Origin: Siphonobacter curvatus
GTDB lineage: Bacteria; Bacteroidota; Bacteroidia; Cytophagales; Spirosomataceae
Reading direction: 5' to 3'
Length of the DNA: 64,000 nt
Assembly: GCF_002943425.1 (NCBI RefSeq)
Contig: NZ_PTRA01000001.1
Span: forward strand, 2,542,001 to 2,606,000
Of this stretch, positions 1 to 7,289 are shown piece after piece. Under the pieces are notes generated by a model. The model made no database searches. It saw nothing but the letters and a program-made list of their open reading frames with translations, and had not been told where the DNA came from. Within the stretch, counting starts at the first letter, position 1, and every line of letters starts with the position of its first letter. Position numbers and translations under genes: made by a program.

Positions 1-515
1 GAATGACCGCTGTCGGCTACGCCATAGGCCTGGCCCATTTCCCGAAACGTAGGCGTCCCCCCAGGCTGACAGGTTTGATTGATGTATAATAGATTTTCCC
101 GCCGCTCGGGACTTTTGCTAACCGTCGCACACACGTACAAATCCAGCCAGCCGTCGGCGTTGATATCTACCACGGCTACTCCCGAGCACCAGCGGCCTTT
201 GCCCTCTACACCCGCTTTTTGCGTAATATTTTCAAAAGTCAGATGTCCCTTATTCAGGTACAACTGGTTAGCCACCTGATTACCCGTAAAGTACACGTCC
301 GCCAGACCATCGTTATTGAAATCGCCAATACCTACGCCCGCACCATTATACGTGTACTCAAAATCGAGCACGTTGATGGAATCATTCTCTACAATTCGGT
401 TGGCAAAGGTGATGCCCGTATCAGCGGCGGGCAGGTTACTGAATAGCGGCTGATCACAAGCCGCAAGGCCCCCCAGCAGTCCGGCTAGTCCTACCCAAAC
501 GGATAATTGTTTCAT
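1..515 (-). CDS. VCBS/FG-GAP repeat lipoprotein, N-terminal part (runs off the window)
   Basis: I translated this frame by hand from the minus strand; it stays open to base 1, so only the first 171 or so residues are present. It begins MKQLSVWVGLAG and has a lipobox (GGLAAC) that places a lipidated Cys near residue 20. Two FG-GAP/VCBS calcium-binding blades follow: GVGIGDFNNDGLADVYFTGN and AVVDINADGWLDLYV. This is the start of the ASPIC/UnbV-type VCBS proteins that Cytophagales often encode just downstream of SusC/SusD pairs, as here. They are surface-exposed and of unproven function, possibly glycan binding. An in-frame ATG at 530 would add MTFLR; 515 was preferred because it gives a cleaner signal peptide. 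A terminator-like hairpin separates it from the SusD gene, so it may be only partly co-transcribed. Confidence 0.85.
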   Translation of the reverse strand, partial: MKQLSVWVGLAGLLGGLAACDQPLFSNLPAADTGITFANRIVENDSINVLDFEYTYNGAGVGIGDFNNDGLADVYFTGNQVANQLYLNKGHLTFENITQKAGVEGKGRWCSGVAVVDINADGWLDLYVCATVSKSPERRENLLYINQTCQPGGTPTFREMGQAYGVADSGH

Positions 516-562
516 TCGTAAAAAGGTCATTCGGGAAATAGTGCCAGGTTAGGAATGGATAA

Positions 563-590
563 AACCCCGCGAATGCAAATCCGCGGGGTT
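563..590 (-). terminator. Hairpin terminator downstream of the SusD gene
   Basis: A perfect 9-bp GC-rich stem (AACCCCGCG with CGCGGGGTT) and 10-nt loop. On the minus strand it is followed by a short run of T. It lies 17 nt past the SusD stop codon and before the VCBS gene, so it could end or attenuate the SusC-SusD message. Confidence 0.6.
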
Positions 591-606
591 AAAGGGTTTG
601 GTCTAC

Positions 607-2370
607 TCAATAACCGGGATTCTGCTTCAGTACGTCCTGTCCCTGCAAGTCGATCTGAGCCTGCGGAATGGGCGAGTATTCATCCTGATTGGTGGTGAAT
701 TTCGCTCCCCCCAATGCACCCGATAACTTCCGGCCTTCGTAAGTGAGGTACGCATTGAGTTCCGTAGCCGCCGTTTTCCAGCGAACCAGATCAAAGAAGC
801 GATGGCCTTCTCCCGAAAGCTCCAGTTTGCGTTCAAAACGAACGGCGGTACGAGCCGCGGCCTTGTCGGTCCAGGCGGTATCGTAGGTGCCGATTACGTA
901 TTTGGCAGCGTCGGAGCCGTTGCTTCGTTTCACAAAACCCGCCGAATTGGCCGCCCGTTTGCGTACCAGATTGACATACTCGCGGGCTTTTTCCAGCGAT
1001 CCCACTTCAATTTCGGCTTCGGCTGCCATCAGCAATACATCCGCGAAACGGAGAATGGTGAAGTTAATGGCCGTGTAACCGGGCGTCCAGGAGCTGTTAT
1101 CCTGCAAAGAACCTACGTCTGACTTGTAGTACACGTATTTTTTCGGAGAATACGGTCCGCCGTACGACTGTTCCCGAATCCAGTCTTTGCCGGGAAAATC
1201 CTGCCAGTCGAGATACGGAATGCCCCGGCGACCAATCGAGTGATCGATTCGCGGATCGAGGTTGCCCGCGTCGGGTGTAAAGCTCTGGCTACTTTCCAGA
1301 CCCATGTCCGTTTTCACCTCATTTCCCGCATTATTGTATGATCCATCCAGCAAAGGCAATCCTTGGGCAGTGGTACGGAAAGAGTTGGCCAGCTCAAAGC
1401 TCGGCTGGAAGAAGCCGCAGCAATTACCCGGACCAGCCGTTCCCGTATTGTAAGGGAAGTTCAGGTCAAATTCCGGGTTCGCGTTATTGACGTTGCCCGT
1501 ATTAGCCGCCGCCTGAATAGCAAAGATGGATTCTTCGTGGTTGTCGTTTGAGGCCTTGAAGATGTCGGAATACTTGGCTACCAGTCCGTATTTCTTGCCA
1601 TTACTGGTTTTCCCATTCGCAATAATCAGGTCGTACAACGCTTTCGCCTCACTGAATTTGGACTGGTACATATACACCTTGGCTAAGTACGAAGCGGCCG
1701 CCCACTTGTTGGCCCGACCTACGGCCCCCTGCGTTTCCGGCAGGTTTGCGTAGGCGTACTTGAAATCCTCTTCAATTTTAGGCCAGAGGTCGGCGTTGTT
1801 AGGCACTTTTTCGATTCCCGTTCCGTAGTCAATGCTCTCATCGACGTAGGGCGTATTGCCAAATTCCCGCTTCAATTCAAAGTAATAATGGCCCCTTAAA
1901 AATCGCGTTTCGGCGGCGATTCGCTTCTGGTCCGCTTCGGGAATGGCGGAACCCGCCTTTGCCATGATTCGCAGTACCGCATTGGCCCGGGCCACGCCTT
2001 CGTAATTGCCATTCCATTTGTCCTGTACCGGTACGCTCGTCGTAATCGTTTCGAAGCGTTGAATCGGATTGATATCGGTGTAATCCCCCGGGTTTGTGCC
2101 CTTGTTGGCATCCCCACCCCGAATGCTACCCCAAAGCCAGTTGCTGGCACTCGCCAACCGCGTGGACCGTCCGTTGAGCTGAGCGTATACGGCGATGAGC
2201 TGGCCATCGAGTCCCTTGGTGGTGGCCAGTTGTGAATCCGTCAGTGCACCCGTCGCTGGAATTTCCAGAAAGTCGTCTTTACAAGACCAAACCAGGGCGG
2301 TTGTGGCCAAAATCAGGGTCGCCAGTGCAGTGCGTTTCTTTGTTAAGAGTTGTATGGTATCACTCATCAT
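607..2370 (-). CDS. SusD/RagB family nutrient-binding outer-membrane lipoprotein
   Basis: Surface lipoprotein that captures oligosaccharide and acts as the lid of the SusC channel. From the chosen ATG the protein is 587 aa. The lipobox LVWSC gives the acylated Cys at residue 30, followed by KDDFLEIPATG, typical of the mature SusD start. The TPR-like SusD fold is supported by ETRFLRGHYYFELKREFG near the N terminus and the C-terminal blocks RFADVLLMAAEAEIEVG and FERKLELSGEGHRFFDLVRW. The frame is open upstream to 2448, but that would overlap the SusC gene and put a non-signal-like stretch before the lipobox; the ATG pair at 2370/2367 leaves a 47-nt gap. It is co-directional with the SusC gene. 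The substrate cannot be read from sequence; the GH78 enzyme nearby hints at rhamnose-containing glycans. Confidence 0.92.
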   Translation of the reverse strand: MMSDTIQLLTKKRTALATLILATTALVWSCKDDFLEIPATGALTDSQLATTKGLDGQLIAVYAQLNGRSTRLASASNWLWGSIRGGDANKGTNPGDYTDINPIQRFETITTSVPVQDKWNGNYEGVARANAVLRIMAKAGSAIPEADQKRIAAETRFLRGHYYFELKREFGNTPYVDESIDYGTGIEKVPNNADLWPKIEEDFKYAYANLPETQGAVGRANKWAAASYLAKVYMYQSKFSEAKALYDLIIANGKTSNGKKYGLVAKYSDIFKASNDNHEESIFAIQAAANTGNVNNANPEFDLNFPYNTGTAGPGNCCGFFQPSFELANSFRTTAQGLPLLDGSYNNAGNEVKTDMGLESSQSFTPDAGNLDPRIDHSIGRRGIPYLDWQDFPGKDWIREQSYGGPYSPKKYVYYKSDVGSLQDNSSWTPGYTAINFTILRFADVLLMAAEAEIEVGSLEKAREYVNLVRKRAANSAGFVKRSNGSDAAKYVIGTYDTAWTDKAAARTAVRFERKLELSGEGHRFFDLVRWKTAATELNAYLTYEGRKLSGALGGAKFTTNQDEYSPIPQAQIDLQGQDVLKQNPGY

Positions 2371-2417
2371 AGTGTTCGATAAGAATAGTTTTCCTTTTGT
2401 TACCAGAAGGCTCCCGA

Positions 2418-5400
2418 TTAAAAAGCAAGGTTGATACCGGCTACCCAACTACGGGTTACGGGGTAGTTTCCAACGTCAATACCGAAATTGGTATCGGCGT
2501 TGCCCCCTACGGCTGGGTCCAGACCCTGATACTTGGTTATGGTAAAGAGGTTATTCGTTGAGATGTAAATTCTCAGTTTCTGCATCCGCAGCTTACTCAG
2601 CGTGGGTGCGGGCAGTGTATAGCCTAGGGAGAGGTTCTGTAAACGCAGGTACGAACCATTTTCTACGTAGAACGAGTTGGATTGCGTGTTGGTAGAGAAG
2701 TTCGAGGCACTTTCGAAAATGGGGATGCTTGCGTTCAGGTTATTAGGCGTCCAGGATTCTTTCACCCGTTCGCTGATGGCTGCTCCGGCGAATGAAGGAT
2801 AGAAATCCGTAAACCACTTCGATACGTTGAACACTTTATTACCCAGCGACGTATAGAGATAGGTTACAAAATCGAAGTTTTTGTAACGCAGAGTCAGATT
2901 CAAACCACCCACAAACTTCGGTACCGGGCTGCCCAAATAAGTACGGTCATCGGCATTGATTACGCCATCGTTGTTAAGGTCCTGGTAGCGGAAGCGTCCG
3001 GGACCGGCACCATCTTGTTGCGGAGCCCCATCTACTTCGGCCTGATCGCGGAACAGGTTCGTTACTTTGTACCCGTAGAACGAGGAGATGGAGTAGCCCA
3101 ATTGGTTACGGATGGGATTGATTCCCCGGAAACCTGGGTTTACCGAAGTAAGGTATTTGAGCCCCTGAGCCAGCGAAACGATTTTATTGTCCAGCCAACC
3201 CGCCGTTACGTTTACTTCGTAATTCAGATCACTGGTGATTTTTCCCCGATTGATGATTTGCAGGTCAATACCCTGGTTCCGCATCTGACCCGAGTTTACG
3301 TAGGGCAGCTGAGCAGAGGAACCCACTTCGGCAGTAACAGGAACCTGGAATAATAAGTCTTTCGTATTTTTCCGCCAGAGGTCCAGAATAACATCCAGTT
3401 TACCATCGAACAACGTAGCATCAAAGCCAATGTTGGAGGTAACGCTGCTTTCCCATTTAGCAAAAGGGTTCCCGATTTGCGAGCGGTAGTAGCCTTCGAG
3501 TGTACTGGAATTGGTACCGTTCAAATCGTACGCCGACTGGCCCAGGGTAGTAGCGTACAAGCTATACTGGTTGGTGGGGTTTACGTTGTTCGAGTTACCC
3601 ATGATACCCCAGCCTCCGCGAATTTTCAGATCCTGTAGAAAGCCGACATTTTTCAGGAAAGGTTCTTCCGAGATTCGCCAGGCAGCCGAGAAGGCGGGAA
3701 ATACCCCAAACCGATTAGCGGCAGCGAATTTAGACGAACCATCGCGGCGAACCAGCCCCGTCACCACGTATTTCCCTTCGTTGAAGGAGTATTTCAGGCG
3801 ACCAAACAACGAGTAGAACGTAGCTCCCCGGTACAAGTCACTGTTAGCCACCCGCGAGGATACGTTAGTGATTGTAACATAATTTTTATCAATCGAGAAT
3901 GGACTCTGACCGGAAGTACGGTTTTCGCGACCCGCTCCCGTATTCAGTGCTTCCTGCCCTACCAGTACATCGAAGTTATGCAGACCGAAGTCTTTTTTAA
4001 AGTTGGCCGTGTTCGTGAACGTCCAGGCAAAGTTGAAGCCGTAGGTTTCGTTGTAGCTGAAGGCCGAGTTGTTTTCCGAGTTTTCGTACTGACGACGGTT
4101 GTAACCCCAGTTACTATAACCCGTATAACTTCCTCCAATGCTACTCCGCAGGGTTAAATTCTGAATGGGGTCAAATTCAAGGTACGCGTTGCCAAAAGCA
4201 CTGGCACCAAAGCCCCGGTTGTCTTTCTGACCATCCCGCGAGGCCACGGGGTTACGGGGGTTGTTGAAGCCCTTCGCCGCCGTACCCGCATAACCCCCGA
4301 ATACGTCGTAAATGGGAATGATGGAGGGCATCCGGAACGCCGAGAGAATATCATTTTCATCCGCGGAAACCCCGGCTCCACCGTTTCCTCCCGACTGACC
4401 GAGCACCTGCCGGTAGGTAGCCTGGAAGTTCTGGCCGATGCGAAGGTTTTTCAGCACATCAAATTCCGTATTGGCCCGTATGCTGTACCGCTTGAAATCG
4501 TTGTATTTCAGGATACCCGCTTGCGTCTGAATACCCAGGCCTACGTAGTAACGACTGGATTCGGTACCACCCGAAAAACCCAGTGAGTGCCGCATCAGCG
4601 GAGCAGTACGAGTAATGGCTTTGTACCAATCCGTACCCTGCCGATTGGTGGCTACCACCTGATAAATATCGCCCGCATCAAAATTGACATTGTATTTGGC
4701 CCGTTCCGCATTCAGATCAATGTTACCCACGACGCCATAATTCTTTCCTACCATCAAATAGTCCGGAATAACGGGGTTCGCTCCATTCCCAAATTGCGGG
4801 TGAGTCCATTCATCATCGCCTACCTTCCAGCCGTTGTTCCGGTATGCATTCCAGGTCCAGTTGGCGAAATCCGTGGGATTCATCATTTGCTGACCTTTGC
4901 CGGGATCCGTCAAGCCAAATAAACCATCATACGTAACGGTTAATTTCCGGGCCTGCCGCTGACCTTTCTTCGTCGTATAAACGATTACCCCACTGGCCGC
5001 CCGGGCTCCGTAGATGGAAGCAGAGGCTGCATCCTTTAATACGGTAGTCGACTCAATATCGTCAGGGTTTAGAAACTCGGTAGAGCTGGTTGGTACTCCA
5101 TCAACGATGTACAAGGGTTCGTTGCCGCCAAAGGCACCAAAGCCCCGTACCCGCACCTGACTGGTCGTACCGGGCTGACCATTGGTGATAACGGTTACCC
5201 CCGCTACCCGTCCCTGCAACTGTTGCTCGACGTTACCAGAAGGCGTTACGGTCAGATCTTTAGTTTTTACGGTGGAAACGGCCCCAGTTGTTTCCCGACG
5301 GCTATCCGTCGTATAACCCGTAACCACTACTTCATTCAGCGAAGCGGCTTCTTCCTGAAGCGTGACATCGATACGCGTTTGATTGCCAACGACGATTTCT

Positions 5401-5666
5401 TGCGTTTTATAGCCAACGGCTGTAATCAGCAATACGGCATCCGTAGAGGTAAGGGTTACCGTAAACTCGCCGTTCGTGTTCGTATTGGCCCCGCTGGTGG
5501 TGCCTTTTATTAACACACTGGCTCCGGGAATGGGTTGGCCCGATGGCTCTACAATCTTACCCGTCACTTGACGGTTTTGAGCCCAGGCTTCTGCCACCCC
5601 ACAAAGTAATCCCAGAAGAGTAAGTATAAATACTACCCTTCCTAACTGGTATAAGTGGTTCATCAT
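2418..5666 (-). CDS. SusC/RagA family TonB-linked outer-membrane transporter
   Basis: TonB-dependent beta-barrel importer for oligosaccharides, paired with the SusD protein downstream. 1082 aa, a usual length. Signal peptide residues 1-29 (cleavage after AWA), then a carboxypeptidase-regulatory-like domain about 30-115 (ITAVGYKTQEIVV), the SusC signature LNEVVVTGYTTDSRRETTGA, and the plug domain with VRVRGFGAFGGNEPLYIVDG. The barrel runs to the C terminus, ending YPVTRSWVAGINLAF with the terminal aromatic expected of an outer-membrane barrel. No FecR/sigma-factor pair lies beside it. A Met-Met start leaves 5666 and 5663 equally possible. A candidate promoter lies about 35-65 nt upstream. Confidence 0.95.
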   Translation of the reverse strand: MMNHLYQLGRVVFILTLLGLLCGVAEAWAQNRQVTGKIVEPSGQPIPGASVLIKGTTSGANTNTNGEFTVTLTSTDAVLLITAVGYKTQEIVVGNQTRIDVTLQEEAASLNEVVVTGYTTDSRRETTGAVSTVKTKDLTVTPSGNVEQQLQGRVAGVTVITNGQPGTTSQVRVRGFGAFGGNEPLYIVDGVPTSSTEFLNPDDIESTTVLKDAASASIYGARAASGVIVYTTKKGQRQARKLTVTYDGLFGLTDPGKGQQMMNPTDFANWTWNAYRNNGWKVGDDEWTHPQFGNGANPVIPDYLMVGKNYGVVGNIDLNAERAKYNVNFDAGDIYQVVATNRQGTDWYKAITRTAPLMRHSLGFSGGTESSRYYVGLGIQTQAGILKYNDFKRYSIRANTEFDVLKNLRIGQNFQATYRQVLGQSGGNGGAGVSADENDILSAFRMPSIIPIYDVFGGYAGTAAKGFNNPRNPVASRDGQKDNRGFGASAFGNAYLEFDPIQNLTLRSSIGGSYTGYSNWGYNRRQYENSENNSAFSYNETYGFNFAWTFTNTANFKKDFGLHNFDVLVGQEALNTGAGRENRTSGQSPFSIDKNYVTITNVSSRVANSDLYRGATFYSLFGRLKYSFNEGKYVVTGLVRRDGSSKFAAANRFGVFPAFSAAWRISEEPFLKNVGFLQDLKIRGGWGIMGNSNNVNPTNQYSLYATTLGQSAYDLNGTNSSTLEGYYRSQIGNPFAKWESSVTSNIGFDATLFDGKLDVILDLWRKNTKDLLFQVPVTAEVGSSAQLPYVNSGQMRNQGIDLQIINRGKITSDLNYEVNVTAGWLDNKIVSLAQGLKYLTSVNPGFRGINPIRNQLGYSISSFYGYKVTNLFRDQAEVDGAPQQDGAGPGRFRYQDLNNDGVINADDRTYLGSPVPKFVGGLNLTLRYKNFDFVTYLYTSLGNKVFNVSKWFTDFYPSFAGAAISERVKESWTPNNLNASIPIFESASNFSTNTQSNSFYVENGSYLRLQNLSLGYTLPAPTLSKLRMQKLRIYISTNNLFTITKYQGLDPAVGGNADTNFGIDVGNYPVTRSWVAGINLAF

Positions 5667-5699
5667 GGTAATTGTATTAGGTTTTGAAGCTTTACTTCA

Positions 5700-5732
5700 C
5701 AATTTTATCCAATTATTCAACACAAGCAACAA
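5700..5732 (-). promoter_or_regulatory. Candidate promoter of the SusC-SusD operon
   Basis: Read on the minus strand: TTGTTG, 19 nt, then TAAAATTG, a one-mismatch copy of the Bacteroidota -7 element TAnnTTTG at the expected spacing. It would give a leader of about 30 nt. Based on pattern only. Confidence 0.35.
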
Positions 5733-6131
5733 TACTTTTAAAATATTTTTATAATTAATTATACTATACCAATTTATAATGATTCTTTGTAAGATAAAAT
5801 CCTATAAAACGTCGACGTTTCGTAAAAAATTAGCTGTCTAACCATTTCTTGATATACTTATTTAACTATAGATAATGTCCTAAAAATCAGAAATTAACGA
5901 TTTATATGTATGGAATTATTTTATTTGACTTAAATCAATGATCATATACAATGTACAATTTTAGCTTTTATTAACATTCACCTCTACCTCAAACTGGGGG
6001 AGCCTATAGAATTCGATTCAGGGTGCTAGGACAATGTCAAGTACACGCTAACTGCTATACGTACCTCGGGTATGAAAGTGAGGAATGAATAAATGAATGG
6101 TGCGTAATGCTCATTCCTGACCAAAAAAGAA

Positions 6132-6139
6132 GAACTTTG
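6132..6139 (+). promoter_or_regulatory. Possible -7 element of cvfB
   Basis: GAACTTTG followed by C, one mismatch to TAnnTTTG. It would start transcription near 6145, upstream of the ATG at 6185 and downstream of the earlier possible start at 6107, so it supports the shorter protein. No clear -33 TTG was found. Confidence 0.3.
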
Positions 6140-6150
6140 CAGCAGGAATT

Positions 6151-6169
6151 GTACAACCCAGGGTTGTAC
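6151..6169. promoter_or_regulatory. Perfect dyad in the cvfB leader, candidate operator or mRNA hairpin
   Basis: GTACAACCC-A-GGGTTGTAC: two perfect 9-nt arms around one central base, 15 nt before the cvfB ATG and just after the proposed transcription start. The layout fits a repressor operator; the one-base loop makes an RNA hairpin less likely. Confidence 0.45.
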
Positions 6170-6184
6170 CTCAATGATCGTTTT

Positions 6185-7015
6185 ATGATTTCTGTAGGAA
6201 AAAAAAATACACTGACGGCCCTCCGACTCACCAGCGTAGGAATGTTTTTAGGCAATGGTGAAGATGAATTACTTCTACCCAACAAATACATCCCGGAAGG
6301 GCTGGAAGAGGGGGATGAGATCGAAGTATTCGTGTACCGCGATTCGGAGGACCGGCTCATTGCTACCACCTTACAACCGTATCTGGAATTATACGAGTTT
6401 GGCGTGCTGAAAGTGAAATCGGCTGGTAAGTTCGGGGCTTTTCTGGACTGGGGACTGGAGAAAGATCTGCTGGTACCCTTCAGCGAACAACTGCATCCCT
6501 TGCAGGAAGGTGAATCGGTCGTGGTGGCACTCGTACCAGACGTAGAGACCGATCGCCTCATTGGTACCTGCAAAGTGGGTCAGTATCTGGAATACGAACG
6601 CATTCCCTTCGCTCCCGGCGATGAAGTGGACCTGTTGATCTACGAACGCAGTGACCTGGGTTATAATGCCATCATCAACAATCATTACCGGGGTTTGATT
6701 TACTACAACGAGGTATTTCAGCCGCTGACCATTGGCGATAAAGTAAAAGGTTATATCAAGCAAGTACGGGTTGATAAATCCATTGACCTTTCTCTCCAAC
6801 CGCAGGGGTACTACCACAGCATTGACGTCAATACGGAGAAAATTCTAAAGACGCTACAGGACCAAAGCGGCTTTCTTCCGCTTACGGACAATAGTGACCC
6901 TGCTGTGATTTATTCAACGCTGCAAATGAGCAAGAAGGCCTTCAAAAAAGCCATTGGAGCCCTGTACCGGGAGCGGGTCATTCGCCTGGAAGACGATGGC
7001 ATTTACATGAATTGA
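6185..7015 (+). CDS. cvfB: CvfB-family S1-like RNA-binding protein
   Basis: Cytoplasmic protein of the CvfB/YitL family: tandem S1-type OB folds and a C-terminal winged helix, thought to bind RNA and affect post-transcriptional control. From the ATG at 6185 it is 276 aa, the family length, and begins MISVGKKNTLTALRLTSVGM, which matches the usual family start; the frame is open from 6107 but the extra 26 residues are not family-like. S1 features include VKSAGKFGAFLDWGLEKDLL (second fold) and GYIKQVRVDKSIDLSLQPQG (third). The C terminus (MSKKAFKKAIGALYRERVIR) is the winged helix. It is a single-gene unit, with a dyad in its leader and a bidirectional terminator behind it. Confidence 0.88.
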   Translation: MISVGKKNTLTALRLTSVGMFLGNGEDELLLPNKYIPEGLEEGDEIEVFVYRDSEDRLIATTLQPYLELYEFGVLKVKSAGKFGAFLDWGLEKDLLVPFSEQLHPLQEGESVVVALVPDVETDRLIGTCKVGQYLEYERIPFAPGDEVDLLIYERSDLGYNAIINNHYRGLIYYNEVFQPLTIGDKVKGYIKQVRVDKSIDLSLQPQGYYHSIDVNTEKILKTLQDQSGFLPLTDNSDPAVIYSTLQMSKKAFKKAIGALYRERVIRLEDDGIYMN

Positions 7016-7233
7016 GTTTTCAGTTGGAGTCGTTAGGGTTTGAGTTGTGGGTTTAGAGTTTCGAGTGGCCGCAGTTGTTTAGGGTTGGTGCGGTATTGCG
7101 TTGAGGCATTCGTTTCTACGCTCGTCTACTTCCGAAAGGGGCAACTTCAGGTATCCAGAAAAGTCCACTGGTTTTTTGTGTATGCACTGCTGCACACCTT
7201 TTTGAATGACTGGATCGGTTACGCATAAAAAAT

Positions 7234-7269
7234 AAAAGGCTAGCCTGGATTAATCCGGGCTAGCCTTTT
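7234..7269. terminator. Bidirectional terminator between cvfB and the rhamnosidase gene
   Basis: A 12-bp perfect stem (AAAAGGCTAGCC with GGCTAGCCTTTT) whose A and T runs give a U-tract on both strands. The loop contains a further small palindrome. It serves the convergent genes on each side. Confidence 0.75.
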
Positions 7270-7289
7270 TTATACGGCTTGTAACCTAT

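Larger units (their letters stand above)
5667..6184. other. AT-rich divergent intergenic region between the SusC gene and cvfB
   Basis: About 520 bp, much richer in A/T than its flanks, between two divergent genes. It holds the SusC promoter candidate (5700-5732), a possible cvfB -7 element (6132-6139) and a perfect dyad (6151-6169). No protein gene or RNA structure could be supported in 5740-6100; the richness in A/T suits a regulatory region. Confidence 0.5.

Noticed and set aside
7040-7228. 62-aa open frame between cvfB and the rhamnosidase gene
   Set aside because: No recognisable composition or domain, no clear promoter, and it lies between cvfB and its terminator; likely chance.
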